Shown: in pieces, positions 1-9,681 of the stretch
Layout of the letters: every line of letters begins with the position of its first letter
Position numbering within the stretch: the stretch's first letter is position 1
Assembly: GCF_000019725.1 (NCBI RefSeq)
Contig: NC_010505.1
Span: forward strand, 744,001 to 808,000
Source of the DNA: Methylobacterium radiotolerans JCM 2831
GTDB lineage: Bacteria > Pseudomonadota > Alphaproteobacteria > Rhizobiales > Beijerinckiaceae
Length of the DNA: 64,000 bases
Direction: 5' to 3'
Made by a program: the position numbers and the translations under genes
The notes under the pieces: generated by a model
Databases searched by the model: none
What the model was told of the DNA's origin: nothing
Seen by the model: only the letters and a program-made list of their open reading frames with translations

Positions 1-376
<376 letters not shown>

Positions 377-380
<4 letters not shown>

Positions 381-1156
381 GCGCGGCGTTCAGCATGAAC
401 TGGCCGGCGGTCCGGGCCATCTACCTGTTCGAGATGGGGCGCTTCTGGCGCACCGCCGGGCAGAGCATCCTGGCCCCCGTCATCTCGACAACCCTGTACT
501 TCGTGGTCTTCGGCGCGGCGATCGGCTCCCGGGTCTCGGCGGTCGACGATGTGCCCTACGGGCTGTTCATCGTGCCCGGCCTGATCATGCTCTCGCTGCT
601 GACGCAGAGCATCTCGAACGCCTCGTTCGGCATCTATTTCCCGCGCTTCGCCGGCACGATCTACGAGATCCTGTCGGCGCCGATCTCGCCACTGGAGGTG
701 GTGCTGGGCTTCGTCGGCGCAGCGGCCTCGAAGTCGATCCTGATCGGGCTGATCATCCTGGCGACCTCGGCCCTGTTCGTGCCGCTGCGGATCGACCATC
801 CGCTCTGGATGATCGGCTTCCTGCTGCTCACCGCGGTGACGTTCAGCCTGTTCGGCTTCGTCATCGGCCTGTGGGCGGACGGGTTCGAGAAGCTGCAGCT
901 GGTGCCGCTCCTCGTCGTGACCCCGCTCACCTTCCTGGGCGGCAGCTTCTACGCGATCGGCATGCTGCCGCCGTTCTGGCACGCGGTGAGCCTGCTGAAC
1001 CCGGTCGTGTACCTGATCAGCGGGTTCCGCTGGGCCTTCTTCGGCAAGGCGGACGTGAACATCGCGATCAGCCTCGGCATGACCGCGCTGTTCCTCGTGA
1101 TCTGCCTCGGCCTCGTGACCTACATCTTCCGCACGGGCTACCGGCTGAAGAGCTGA
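377..1156 (+). CDS. ABC-2 type transporter permease (YadH-like)
   Basis: 259-residue inner-membrane protein with about six hydrophobic segments (roughly residues 30-50, 62-80, 103-133, 143-165, 174-195, 230-250). The ABC-2 permease signature is around residues 183-219: a [10 protein letters not shown] stretch, then LLNPVVYL. This is the usual length and layout of single-domain drug/polysaccharide-type export permeases such as YadH. It overlaps the upstream ATPase gene by 4 nt, so together they form a homodimeric exporter. Substrate cannot be inferred. The stop lies 4 nt from the convergent stop of the next gene. Confidence 0.9.
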
Positions 1157-1160
1157 GGCC

Positions 1161-1925
1161 TCACGGCTGCGCGGCCAGGAAGGCCAGCACCCCGTCCCGG
1201 TGCGGCTTGGCGCCGACCGCCGTGGAGTGGTCCTTGCCCTCGATCTCGAGGGCCCGGGCGTCCGGGATCAGGGCGGCGAGCCCCGGGCCCGAGCCCGCGA
1301 CCGTGTCGAGGGTCCCGACCGAGACCAGGACCGGCACCTCGATCTGCGCGAGCTCCCCCCGGCTGAGCGTCTGGCGCGAGCCGCGCATGCAGGCGGCGAG
1401 CGCCCGCAGGTCGCTCCGGGTCTGCTCGGCGAACATGCGGAAGGCCGCGGCCGTCGGGTTCGGCGCGGGCGTGCCGGCCGGCGCCTCCAGCGCCTCGGCG
1501 ATGCCGGACGGCAGGCCCTTGCCCTCGATCAGGTGCATCCCGAGGCCGCCGATCAGGGCCGAGCGCACCCGGTCCGCGTGGTCCAGCGCGATATGGGCGG
1601 TGATCCGCCCGCCCATCGAGTAGCCCATGACGTGGGCGCGCGCGATGCCGAGATGGTCGAGGAGCCGGATCGCGTCGCCGGCCATCGCCTCGGAGCTGTA
1701 GGCGGCCGGGTCGTAGAGCTTCTCGCTCTCGCCGTGGCCGCGGTTGTCCAGCGCGATCGCGCGGTAGCCCGCCTGGGTCAGGGCCTTCACCCACTGGGTG
1801 TTGACCCAGTTGACCGCGTGGTTCGACGCGAAGCCGTGGATCAGCAGGATCGGCTTGCCGGCCCCCTCCGCCGGCGGCACGTCGATATAGGCGATCCGCA
1901 CGCCGTCGGAATTGAAGGACTCCAT
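1161..1925 (-). CDS. alpha/beta-fold hydrolase
   Basis: 254 residues from the ATG at 1925; an in-frame GTG at 1958 would add 11 residues. An oxyanion HG motif (LLIHGF, ~28-32), nucleophile elbow GYSMGG (Ser103), acidic residue in GTLD (Asp207) and catalytic His in KDHS (His233) give a complete Ser-Asp-His triad of the alpha/beta hydrolase superfamily. A NRGHG motif near 61-65 is typical of the esterase/haloalkane-dehalogenase-like branch. There is no signal peptide, so it is cytoplasmic. Substrate unknown. Transcribed away from the FkbM gene across a short ~115-bp intergenic region. Confidence 0.85.
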   Translation of the reverse strand: MESFNSDGVRIAYIDVPPAEGAGKPILLIHGFASNHAVNWVNTQWVKALTQAGYRAIALDNRGHGESEKLYDPAAYSSEAMAGDAIRLLDHLGIARAHVMGYSMGGRITAHIALDHADRVRSALIGGLGMHLIEGKGLPSGIAEALEAPAGTPAPNPTAAAFRMFAEQTRSDLRALAACMRGSRQTLSRGELAQIEVPVLVSVGTLDTVAGSGPGLAALIPDARALEIEGKDHSTAVGAKPHRDGVLAFLAAQP

Positions 1926-2041
1926 GCCGCGCAACCTGTGTTCATCAAGCTCGGCCACGGCTTAGACCACCCGGGCGCGCGGGAGCAACGCGGATCGATC
2001 CGCTTGCGGGTCGCGGCGCCGGCTGGCAAACCGCCCCGGTC

Positions 2042-2884
2042 ATGACGGACACGCAGCCCTACGGCACCTACGAACCGTCCGGTCTCGTGGCGGCGATCAC
2101 CCGCCGCACGAACCGGATCCCGGCCGAGTCCTGGTACGGGCGGCGCCTCGCGCTGTTCCTGCGCCGGATCGCCATCGCGCGGCTCGGCGGCAAGCCCCTC
2201 GACGTGACCCGCTACGGCGCGCGGATGCGGCTGCACCCCTACAACAACAACTGCGAGAAGAAGGTGCTCTTCACCCCGCAGTTCTTCGATCCGGAGGAGC
2301 GGGCGCTGCTCCGGGAGCGCCTGCCGCAGGACTGCGTGTTCCTCGACATCGGCGCCAATGTCGGCGCCTACGCCCTCTGCGTCGCCGCCTTCTCGGGCCC
2401 GGGCGCGCGGATCGTGGCGGTCGAGCCGCAGCCCGACGTGTTCGATCGCCTGACCTACAATATCGCCCAGAACCCGTTCCACACCGTCAAGGCGGTCGCC
2501 TGCGCGGTGGCCGACAAGGCCGGCGAGCTCACCCTGTTCATCGATCCGCGCAACCGCGGCGAGTCGAGCCTGCGCATCGTCGGCACCAACGAGGGCGCGC
2601 GGATCACCGTGCCGGCGGTGACGCTGCTCGACCTGCTGCACAGCGAGGGCCTGACCCGGGTCGACGCCATCAAGCTCGACGTCGAGGGCGCCGAGGACCT
2701 GATCCTGGAGCCGTTCCTCCGCGAGGCGCCGGACGCGCTCCTGCCGCGGATCCTTCTGGTCGAGAACGGCACCGGCCAGTGGCAGCTCGACCTGCTGCAG
2801 CACTTGGCGAGCTACGGCTACCACGAGATCGCGCGCTCGCGGCTCAACCTGATGTTCGAGCGCGGCGCCGTCAGGGCGGCGTGA
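2042..2884 (+). CDS. FkbM family methyltransferase
   Basis: 280 residues. The SAM-binding core starts at motif I, VFLDIGANVGAYAL (~99-112), followed by VVAVEPQPDVFDRL (acidic ribose-binding loop) and AIKLDVEGAEDLIL (~residues 210-223), the three hallmarks of the FkbM methyltransferase domain. The first ~90 residues are a family-variable N-terminal extension. FkbM enzymes methylate hydroxyls of sugars, polyketides or other small molecules; no glycan cluster surrounds it, so the acceptor is unknown. Its 3-prime end overlaps the convergent sfsA gene by 14 bp. Confidence 0.87.
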   Translation: MTDTQPYGTYEPSGLVAAITRRTNRIPAESWYGRRLALFLRRIAIARLGGKPLDVTRYGARMRLHPYNNNCEKKVLFTPQFFDPEERALLRERLPQDCVFLDIGANVGAYALCVAAFSGPGARIVAVEPQPDVFDRLTYNIAQNPFHTVKAVACAVADKAGELTLFIDPRNRGESSLRIVGTNEGARITVPAVTLLDLLHSEGLTRVDAIKLDVEGAEDLILEPFLREAPDALLPRILLVENGTGQWQLDLLQHLASYGYHEIARSRLNLMFERGAVRAA

Positions 2885-3584
2885 TCACCGGGATCTCCTC
2901 GGCGATGGCGACGCCCTCCGGCCCGACGGCGCAGCGGTAGGCCCTGACCGCGACGCCCGCCGCGCGCGCCTCCCGGAACGCCCGGTCGAAGGCCGGATCG
3001 ATGTCCCGGGCGACGTCGAAGGCCTCGGCCCGCATCTGCACGACGATGACCACGAGCGCCCGGCCGCCGTCGGCCACGACCTGGGCCAGGTCGCGCATGT
3101 GCCGGGCGCTGCGGGCGGCCTTGCAGTCCGGGAACTCGGCCAGACCCGCCCGCCGCATCAGGTGGCAGTTCTTGACCTCGACGTGGCAGGGCCCGGCCTC
3201 CGCGCCGCTCGCGAGGAAATCGACCCGGCTGGCCTCGGCGTAGCGCACCTCGGGCCTCAGCGCGTCGTGGCCGGCGAGCGCCGCGATCGCGCCGGCCCGG
3301 AAGGCCTCGGCGACGAGCGCGTTCGGCCGCTGCGTGTTGATGCCGACCCACTGCGCCCCGCCGGGGAGCTCGGCCTCGACCAGTTCCCACGTGAGCGGGA
3401 GCTTGCGCGCCGGGTTGGACGAGCGCGACAGCAGCACGCGGGCACCCGGCGCGTTCAGCCCGAGCATGGCTCCGGGATTGGGGCAGTGGACGGTGACGCG
3501 GCCGTCGTCGGTGTCGATGTCGGCCAGGAAGCGCTTGTAGCGCTGCACGAGCCGTCCCGGCACGAGCGGCGCGGCGAACTGCAT
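2871..3584 (-). CDS. sfsA: SfsA family DNA/RNA nuclease (sugar fermentation stimulation protein homologue)
   Basis: 237 residues from the ATG at 3584, preceded by a GAGG ribosome-binding site; an in-frame GTG at 3602 would add 6. The protein opens MQFAAPLVPGRLVQRYKRF, the standard SfsA start (OB-like N domain). It carries the nuclease-like core with Asp in RVDFL, Glu and Lys in VEVKNCHL, and the conserved FPDCKAARSARHM segment. Length matches the family. Proposed to bind DNA and to have PD-(D/E)xK-type nuclease activity; the physiological role in this group is unknown. Convergent overlap with the FkbM gene. Confidence 0.92.
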   Translation of the reverse strand: MQFAAPLVPGRLVQRYKRFLADIDTDDGRVTVHCPNPGAMLGLNAPGARVLLSRSSNPARKLPLTWELVEAELPGGAQWVGINTQRPNALVAEAFRAGAIAALAGHDALRPEVRYAEASRVDFLASGAEAGPCHVEVKNCHLMRRAGLAEFPDCKAARSARHMRDLAQVVADGGRALVVIVVQMRAEAFDVARDIDPAFDRAFREARAAGVAVRAYRCAVGPEGVAIAEEIPVITPP

Positions 3585-3661
3585 GGGGTCCTCGGGGTTC
3601 ACGTAGTCGGGGGCGGCGGTTGCGCTATGTGCCTGCCGGATCCGCCCGACACCAGAGACCC

Positions 3662-4402
3662 ATGAGCCAGCCTTCCGAATCCGTCACCGCCGCTATCCTC
3701 GTCATCGGCGATGAGATCCTCTCGGGTCGAACCAAGGACAAGAACATCGGCACGATCGCCGACTTCCTCACCGCCGCCGGGATCGACCTGCGCGAGGTGC
3801 GGATCGTGCCCGACGAGGCCGCCATGATCGTCGAGGCGGTCAACGCCCTGCGCAGCCGCTACACCTACCTGTTCACCACCGGCGGGATCGGCCCGACCCA
3901 CGACGACATCACCGCCGATTGCGTGGCCGAGGCCTTCGGGGTCGGCATCGACGTCGACGAGCGCGCCCGGGCGATGCTGCTGGAGCGGCACAGGCCCGAG
4001 GATCTCAACGAGGCGCGCCTGCGCATGGCGCGGATCCCGTTCGGGGCCGACCTCATCGCCAATCCCGTCTCGAAGGCGCCGGGCTTCCGCATCGGGAACG
4101 TCCACGTGATGGCCGGCGTGCCCAGCATCATGCAGGCCATGCTGGACTCGATCGCCCCCACGCTGACGGGCGGCGCCGCGATCATCTCCGAGACGATCGA
4201 GGCGGCCGGCCTCCCGGAGGGCACCTACGCGGGCGGGCTCGGGGAGATCGCGAGAGCGCGGCCCGCCGTCTCGATCGGCTCGTATCCGGCGATCACGCCG
4301 GAGGGCTTCCGCAACCGGATCGTCGTGCGCAGCCGGGATCGCGAAGCCCTGGCCGAGGCGCGGAGCGCCGTCGAGGCGCTGCTGGCGCGGCTCTCGGCCT
4401 GA
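3662..4402 (+). CDS. CinA-like molybdopterin-binding domain protein
   Basis: 246 residues from ATG 3662; an upstream in-frame ATG at 3620 has no obvious ribosome-binding site and would lie in the short spacer to the divergent sfsA. MoaB/Mog-type fold: VIGDEILSGRTKDKNIG at the N-terminus and FTTGGIGPTHDDITADCVAEAF in the middle, then VMAGVPSIMQAML. This is the COG1058 (CinA N-terminal) domain alone; the C-terminal PncC nicotinamide-nucleotide amidase domain of full CinA is absent. Such stand-alone proteins may act as nucleotide pyrophosphatases, but the role is not settled. Start choice rests on family length. Confidence 0.85.
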   Translation: MSQPSESVTAAILVIGDEILSGRTKDKNIGTIADFLTAAGIDLREVRIVPDEAAMIVEAVNALRSRYTYLFTTGGIGPTHDDITADCVAEAFGVGIDVDERARAMLLERHRPEDLNEARLRMARIPFGADLIANPVSKAPGFRIGNVHVMAGVPSIMQAMLDSIAPTLTGGAAIISETIEAAGLPEGTYAGGLGEIARARPAVSIGSYPAITPEGFRNRIVVRSRDREALAEARSAVEALLARLSA

Positions 4403-4445
4403 CTTGTCCCATCCGATCGATCGGGTTGCGTAGCGGAGCTGTCGG

Positions 4446-5315
4446 ATGGTGCGGGACAAGGACAAGCGGGCCAATCCCGAGGCGCGGCGGGACGAGCTGC
4501 TGAAGGAAGTCTCCGAGATCGGCAGGCCCGACGCCTACGTGCTGCACGAGGTCATACGTCTCGAGGGCGACGAGGAGTTGCGGCGCCACGGCCTCGCGCT
4601 GTTCCTCTCGGCGTTCTCCGCCGGCCTCAGCATCGCCCTGTCGCTGATCGTACCCGGCGTCCTGCGCAGCCACCTGCCGGAAACCGACTGGGCCAAGATC
4701 GTCAGCTCGATGGGCTACGCGGTCGGCTTCCTCGTCGTCGTTCTCGGGCGCCAGCAGCTCTTCACCGAGAACACCATCACGCCGATCCTGCCGCTGCTGC
4801 ACGACCGCTCCGTGAAGACGGCTGTCCGTGTCATCCGGCTCTGGATGATCGTGCTGTCGGGCAACATCCTGGGAACGCTCGCGATCGCGGCGCTGCTGGC
4901 CTATTCGGGCGCCTTCGAGCCGCCGGTCCTCAGGGCCTTCGCGGAGATCAGCCACGACGCCATCGCGCACGGCTTCTGGGTGACCTTCATCAAGGCCGTC
5001 TTCGCCGGGTGGATGATCGCCCTGATGGTATGGTTCCTGCCGGCCACCGCCAGCGCGGCGCCGTTCGTGATCCTCCTGATGACGTGGCTGGTCGCGCTCT
5101 GCAGCCTCGCCCACATCGTGGCCGGCTCCGTCGAGGCCTTCTACCTCGTGGTCACGGACGCCGCGTCGCTGCACGACTACGCGGTGAAGTTCTTCCTGCC
5201 GACCCTCCTCGGCAACACCTTCGGCGGGGTGACGCTGGTGGCGGTGCTGAACTACGGGCAGGTCGCCCCCGAGGTCGAGGAGACCAAGGCGGTGGAGGGC
5301 GAACGGCCGGATTGA
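4446..5315 (+). CDS. formate/nitrite transporter family membrane channel (YfdC-like)
   Basis: 289 residues. A charged ~55-residue cytoplasmic N-terminus precedes six predicted membrane helices (about 53-75, 90-112, 134-156, 180-205, 212-235, 250-275) in the FNT pentameric-channel pattern. Recognisable segments are GRQQLFTENTITPILPLL, GNILG and FLPTLLGNTFGGV. It resembles the YfdC branch rather than classical FocA/NirC, so anion selectivity (formate, nitrite, hydrosulfide or other) is uncertain. Formate handling would be relevant in a methylotroph, but no formate dehydrogenase gene is nearby. Confidence 0.83.
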   Translation: MVRDKDKRANPEARRDELLKEVSEIGRPDAYVLHEVIRLEGDEELRRHGLALFLSAFSAGLSIALSLIVPGVLRSHLPETDWAKIVSSMGYAVGFLVVVLGRQQLFTENTITPILPLLHDRSVKTAVRVIRLWMIVLSGNILGTLAIAALLAYSGAFEPPVLRAFAEISHDAIAHGFWVTFIKAVFAGWMIALMVWFLPATASAAPFVILLMTWLVALCSLAHIVAGSVEAFYLVVTDAASLHDYAVKFFLPTLLGNTFGGVTLVAVLNYGQVAPEVEETKAVEGERPD

Positions 5316-5395
5316 GGCCGCGGGACGCGGATCGCCGGCACGAGCCGCTGCCGGCACGGCGCGGCCCCCGGGACTCCGGATCCGCGCCGGCCGCC

Positions 5396-6676
5396 TCAGT
5401 CGAGCCGCACCGGCGGGCTGATCAGGTGGTCAAGATCGTCGAGGACCCACGTCATCGTCCCGCGCAGCGGCCCGTAGAGCCCGATCTGGTGCTGCCGGTA
5501 CAGGAGGTCGTGCGTCAGCCGCGCCGAGAGCCCGTTGAGGTGCCCGCCGCCGAAGGTGTAGCGGCCGAGGGTTCCCCAGCCGTTGAAGTCGGCCAGCGAG
5601 ACGATCGCGCCCTTCTCGACGTAGTGGAACGGCGGCAGGTCCGAGGCCGTCCCGTCCCCGCGCGCCAGCGCGCGGCCGAGATGCCGCGCGAGGTGCTGCG
5701 CCTCCTGGCGGGCGGCCTGCGCGGTCGCCGGTACGGGTCGGCCGGTCCGGGGATCGGTGAGGCTTGAACAGTCGCCGAGGGCGACGATGGCCGGATCCCG
5801 GGTCGTGCGCAGGTCCGGGCGGACGACGAGCTGCCCGGTCCGGGAGCGCTCCAGGCCGTCGAGGCCGGCGAGCACGTCCGGCGCCTTCACGCCGGCGGCC
5901 CAGACCTTCAGCCCGGCCGGGATGCGGCTGCCGTCCTTCAGGACGAATCCCTGCGCGTCCGCCGCCGTCACCGTCGCGTTGGTCCGGACCTCCACGTCGA
6001 GATCCGACAGCGTGCGGGCGGCGGCGCGGGAGACCTTGTCGGGGAAGGCCGGCAGCAGGCGCGGCCCGCTCTCGATCAGCGTCAGGCGCAGGCGCCCCGG
6101 CAGGTCGGGCGAGCCGTAGTCGGCGAGGAGGTTGATGGCGTGCTTGAGCTCGGCGGCCAGCTCGACACCGGTCGCACCGCCGCCGACGATGGCGATCTGC
6201 AGCAGACCGCCGCCGTCGAGCCGGGCCAGGAGATGGCACCGCAGCTGTTGGTGGAAGTGCTCGGCCTCGGTCAGGTCGTCGATCGTCAGGCAATGCTCGG
6301 ACACGCCCGGCGTGCCGAAATCGTTGGCGCGGCTGCCGATGGCGAGCACCAGCAGGTCGTAGGCGCGCTCCACCTCCGGGAGCCCCTCCGCGGCCTCGAC
6401 CGCGAGCCGGACGCGCCTGGCTTGCCGGTCGATGCCGACGAGGGCGCCGGGCTGGAAACGGAAGCCGTTGCGGCGCGCCTGGGCGAAGAAGTCCACCTTC
6501 TGCCGGTCGGCCCGGGCGGTGCCGGCCGCGAAGGTGTGCAGCATCGGCTTCCAGACATGCGAGAGGCTGCGATCGGCGAGGGTGACGTCGGCCCGCCCGC
6601 CGCGTCCGAGGCTCGTGGCCACCTCGATACCGGCGACGCCGCCGCCGACGATCACGATCCGTGGTCTCTCCGCCAT
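5396..6676 (-). CDS. ndh: type II NADH:quinone oxidoreductase (NAD(P)/FAD-dependent oxidoreductase)
   Basis: 426 residues. The FAD-binding Rossmann motif is at the N-terminus (IVIVGGGVAGIEVA) and the NAD(P)-binding motif in the middle (IAIVGGGATGVELAAEL). VWAAGVKAP and ALGDCSS are typical of the flavin-binding half of NDH-2. The C-terminal ~70 residues carry aromatic and basic residues compatible with membrane attachment. It would oxidise NADH and reduce quinone without pumping protons. It lies directly downstream of the Fo ATP synthase operon on the same strand but is separated from it by a strong terminator. Ndh is the best call; a related sulfide:quinone or ferredoxin-type reductase cannot be excluded. 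Confidence 0.85.
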   Translation of the reverse strand: MAERPRIVIVGGGVAGIEVATSLGRGGRADVTLADRSLSHVWKPMLHTFAAGTARADRQKVDFFAQARRNGFRFQPGALVGIDRQARRVRLAVEAAEGLPEVERAYDLLVLAIGSRANDFGTPGVSEHCLTIDDLTEAEHFHQQLRCHLLARLDGGGLLQIAIVGGGATGVELAAELKHAINLLADYGSPDLPGRLRLTLIESGPRLLPAFPDKVSRAAARTLSDLDVEVRTNATVTAADAQGFVLKDGSRIPAGLKVWAAGVKAPDVLAGLDGLERSRTGQLVVRPDLRTTRDPAIVALGDCSSLTDPRTGRPVPATAQAARQEAQHLARHLGRALARGDGTASDLPPFHYVEKGAIVSLADFNGWGTLGRYTFGGGHLNGLSARLTHDLLYRQHQIGLYGPLRGTMTWVLDDLDHLISPPVRLD

Positions 6677-6842
6677 GACGTCTCCGCATCCTCACCGATC
6701 GGGAACGCCGGTCACGGCCTCGGTGTTCGCCGCGGGCCGCGCCGATCCCGCCCGTCGTCGGCAGCACCTCTTGCGCGGCGCGTCCCCCGACCCGGCGCCG
6801 GCGGAGACCGCATCGGCGCGCGCCGGGAGGGCCGTCGCCCAT

Positions 6843-6868
6843 GAAAAAAGCCGCCCGGAGGCGGCTTT
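6843..6868 (-). terminator. intrinsic terminator of the Fo ATP synthase operon
   Basis: On the minus strand a 9-bp perfect stem (6847-6855 with 6860-6868, AAAGCCGCC/GGCGGCTTT) with a 4-nt loop is followed directly by a T run (6843-6850). It sits 28 bp after the stop of the last Fo gene. This is the best intrinsic terminator in the window. Confidence 0.85.
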
Positions 6869-6895
6869 CTCGAACGTCGCGGCGCTGCGTCCGGT

Positions 6896-7384
6896 TCAGG
6901 AGCGCATGCGGGTCCGCACCTCGCCGAGGCTCGCGCGGATCAGGTTCTGGGCGGCGTCGCCCTGCATCCGCTCGCGCAGGATCGTCTCGGAGACCTTCAC
7001 GGCAGCCTCCGCGGCGGCGGCGCGGACCTGAGCCTCGGCCTGGGCCTCGGCCTGAGCGATCTTGGTCTCGGCGGCCTTGGTGCGGCGGGCGAGGAAATCG
7101 TCCAGCTTGCGGTGACCCTCCTCGGCGGCGCGCTCGGCCTCCTCCCGGGCACCGGCGACGATCGCCTCGGCCTCCTTCTCGGCCTCGGCGCGGCGGCGCT
7201 TGTAGTCGGCCAGCACGGCGGCGGCCTCCTCGCGCAGGCGCTTGGCCTCGTCGAGCTCGTGGCGGACGCGGTTGGCGCGGCCGTCCAGGCCCTTGGTCAT
7301 CGCCGAGAAGGCGCCGACCTTCCAGGCGATGCCCATGAAGATGAAGAACGCGACGGCGACCCAGAATTCGGCTTCGAGCAGCAT
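6896..7384 (-). CDS. atpF: F0F1 ATP synthase subunit b
   Basis: 162 residues. A single N-terminal membrane helix ([20 protein letters not shown], ~4-23) is followed by a long charged helical/coiled-coil stalk rich in Ala, Glu and Arg, the architecture of subunit b. It is the last gene of the Fo operon, 12 nt after the b-prime gene. With b-prime it forms the peripheral stalk linking Fo subunit a to F1 delta/alpha. Two distinct b-type genes in tandem is the normal arrangement in Alphaproteobacteria. Confidence 0.95.
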
Positions 7385-7396
7385 CGTGGGATCCCG

Positions 7397-7975
7397 TCAG
7401 TGTGCGGTGGCGTCGAGGGCGCGGTCGAGGCTCGTTCGGTCCGGGGCCTGCCCGGTCAGACGCTCGACGATCGCCGACGCGGCTTCGCCCGCGATGGTGC
7501 GGACGTTGCCCATGGCGGCCTCGGTCCGCGTGCGGATCGTCGCCTCGGAGGCGGAGAGCTTGGCGTTCAGCTCGTCCTCCAGCGCCTTGCGCTTGGTCTC
7601 GGCCTCGGCGGCCAGCTCGTTCCGGGTGGTCTGCGCGATGTCGCGCGCCTTGCCCTGGGCATCCCGGAGGGCGGTCTCGAAGGCCACGCCGGCGGCGTCC
7701 GCCTCGGCCTTCATCGCCTGCGCCTGGTCCAGGTCGGCACGCAGGCGCTCGGCGCGGGCGTGCAGGATCGACTGGATCCGCGGCAGCGCGATCTTGTCCA
7801 TCAGGTAGTAGAGGAGCCCGAAGGCCAGGGCGAGCCAGATCAGCTGCGCCAGGAAGCCCGAGGTCTCGAAGGGCGGGAAAGCGCCCGAATGCGCTTCCGT
7901 ATGCTCGACATGGCCCGGCACGACCTGCGTGTCGGCGCCCGGGGGCGGCGTGGTGAGGGGATTGGGCTGCGCCAT
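7397..7975 (-). CDS. atpG: F0F1 ATP synthase subunit b-prime
   Basis: 192 residues. A Pro/His-containing N-terminal extension (~1-45) precedes one membrane helix (QLIWLALAFGLLYYLMDKI, ~45-63) and a long coiled-coil stalk. Longer and more acidic than the downstream b subunit, as is usual for b-prime in photosynthetic and other Alphaproteobacteria. It pairs with subunit b as a heterodimeric peripheral stalk. The symbol for b-prime varies (atpG, atpX, atpF2). Confidence 0.93.
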   Translation of the reverse strand: MAQPNPLTTPPPGADTQVVPGHVEHTEAHSGAFPPFETSGFLAQLIWLALAFGLLYYLMDKIALPRIQSILHARAERLRADLDQAQAMKAEADAAGVAFETALRDAQGKARDIAQTTRNELAAEAETKRKALEDELNAKLSASEATIRTRTEAAMGNVRTIAGEAASAIVERLTGQAPDRTSLDRALDATAH

Positions 7976-8119
7976 GAGACCGCTACACTGACACCGTTCG
8001 CTGAGGCCACCGCCGGCGCGGTGACGGACGAAGGCGGACGCCCCGTCGCGGGAGCGTCCACCCGTTCATCGGGCCGGAGCCCGGGAGGAGACCGCGGGGA
8101 CCGCGGGCTCCGGCGCCGA

Positions 8120-8347
8120 TCAGACGGCGAAGAGCAGCAGCAGCGCGATCAGCAGCGAGAAGATGCCGAGCGCCTCGGTGAGGGCGAAGCCCAGGAGCAG
8201 GGTGGCGCGCTGGCCGTCGGCCGCGGACGGGTTGCGAAGGGCGCCGGCGAGGAACTGACCGAACAGGTTGCCGAGGCCGATGCCCGCACCCGCCATGCCG
8301 AGGCAGGCGAGGCCGGCGCCGATGTACTTCGCAGCGACGGGATCCAT
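8120..8347 (-). CDS. atpE: F0F1 ATP synthase subunit c
   Basis: 75-residue hairpin of two membrane helices joined by the polar RNPSA loop (~38-42). The glycine-rich helix 1 ([14 protein letters not shown]) packs the c-ring, and the ion-binding carboxylate is Glu58 in LTEALGIF on helix 2. No Na+-type coordination pattern is evident, so proton coupling is expected. Located between atpB and the b-prime gene in the canonical Fo order. A 144-bp gap separates it from the b-prime gene, larger than the other gaps in the operon. Confidence 0.96.
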   Translation of the reverse strand: MDPVAAKYIGAGLACLGMAGAGIGLGNLFGQFLAGALRNPSAADGQRATLLLGFALTEALGIFSLLIALLLLFAV

Positions 8348-8413
8348 GGTAACTCCTGAGGTCTCTTCAGATCGAAACGTGCGATGACGTTTGCGGCGGG
8401 TGGAGCCGGCCGA

Positions 8414-9169
8414 TCAGTGGCCGGGGTGAAGGGCGTCGTTGAGGTAGATCGCCGTCAGCGTCGCGAAGACGTAGGCCTGAAGCGCCGCAACGAGGAACTC
8501 GAGAGCGGTCAGCGCGATCGTCAGGAACAGCGGGAGCGGCGATAGCACGCTCCAGGCGCCCGCGAGAAGGAGCTGAACCACGAAGAAGGCGAAGATCTTC
8601 ATCGCGATGTGGCCGGCCAGCATGTTGGCGAACAGACGGACCGACAGGCTGATCGGGCGCGAGATGAACGAGATCACCTCGATCGGCACCAGGATCGCGA
8701 GGAGCGGCTTCGGCACGCCCGACGGCACGAACAGGCCGAAGAAGTGGGTGCCGTGCTTCATCACGCCGAAGATCACCACGGTGGAGATCACCAGCGCCGC
8801 GAGGCCGAAGGTGATGATCAGGTGGCTGGTCACCGCGAAGGCGTAGGGGATCATCCCGAACAGGTTCAGGACGAGCACGAACATGAACAGCGAGAACACG
8901 AGCGGCATGAACCGCTTGCCGCCGTCGCCCGTCGCCTGGTGCACGGTGTCGGCGATGAACTCGTAGAAGATCTCGGCCAGCGACTGCATGCGGCCCGGAA
9001 CGATCGAGCGGGACGCGGTCGCCACGATGGTGATGAGCGCGATCACACCGACGGCGGCGAACATGTAGAGGGCCGACTGCGTGAACGCGAGCTGCTGGTG
9101 GCCGATATGGCCCAGCGAAACGAGCGGCTTCAGCTCGAACTGATGGATCGGGTCGATCGTGACCGCCAT
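8414..9169 (-). CDS. atpB: F0F1 ATP synthase subunit a
   Basis: 251 residues from the ATG at 9169; the frame stays open further upstream, but homologues begin at MAVTIDPIHQFELKPL. Five to six membrane helices. The essential arginine of the proton path is Arg178 in ISLSVRLFANMLAGH, and the C-terminal helix carries a conserved polar face (FLVAALQAYVFATLTAIYL). Together with the c-ring it forms the proton channel. It sits between atpI and atpE. Confidence 0.95.
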   Translation of the reverse strand: MAVTIDPIHQFELKPLVSLGHIGHQQLAFTQSALYMFAAVGVIALITIVATASRSIVPGRMQSLAEIFYEFIADTVHQATGDGGKRFMPLVFSLFMFVLVLNLFGMIPYAFAVTSHLIITFGLAALVISTVVIFGVMKHGTHFFGLFVPSGVPKPLLAILVPIEVISFISRPISLSVRLFANMLAGHIAMKIFAFFVVQLLLAGAWSVLSPLPLFLTIALTALEFLVAALQAYVFATLTAIYLNDALHPGH

Positions 9170-9243
9170 TCCCGCTTCCGCCCTTCTTGTCCGGCGCGCC
9201 GACGGGTGTCGGCCGCCCCACATTCCCCACTGACCGGCGCGCC

Positions 9244-9618
9244 TTATGGCTCCTGCCGATCGCGCCGTCCCGGACGCGCGCCGGCGAAACCCGACACCCG
9301 CATCACGTTGTAGACCCCCGCGACGAACCCCAGCATCAGGAGGACGATCAGGCCCCAGGGCTTCGTCCCGAAGACATGATCGACGATCCAGCCGAGTATG
9401 CCCCCCGCGATCACGCCCGCGACGAACTCCGTGGAGAGCGTCATGGCCTGGCCCAGCGAGGATGGCCCGCCGTTCCGAGGGCGCGTGGAAGGATCGGGAG
9501 CGGCCTGCGGCCGCTTCCGTTCGATCTGCGTCTCGAGACGTCTGAGCCTCGCGGAGAGTTCGCTGTCCGTCGGCGTCTGCTCGGTCCCTTTCCCGTCCCT
9601 CGGATCGTCGCCGTTCAC
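9244..9618 (-). CDS. atpI: AtpI-like ATP synthase assembly protein
   Basis: 124 residues from a GTG at 9618. The N-terminal half is hydrophilic and Pro/Arg-rich. The C-terminal half has two membrane helices (FVAGVIAGGILGWIVDHVFG and WGLIVLLMLGFVAGVYNVMRV) in the AtpI/Gct pattern. First gene of the Fo operon, where AtpI normally sits. It is thought to help c-ring assembly or Mg2+ supply. A promoter with good consensus lies 64-92 bp upstream. Confidence 0.85.
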   Translation of the reverse strand: MNGDDPRDGKGTEQTPTDSELSARLRRLETQIERKRPQAAPDPSTRPRNGGPSSLGQAMTLSTEFVAGVIAGGILGWIVDHVFGTKPWGLIVLLMLGFVAGVYNVMRVSGFAGARPGRRDRQEP

Positions 9619-9681
9619 GGCTCAAAACTCATCGGGCGGGAAGCTGTGGAACCGGCTGGACACCCCCAGCAAGCGGGGCGC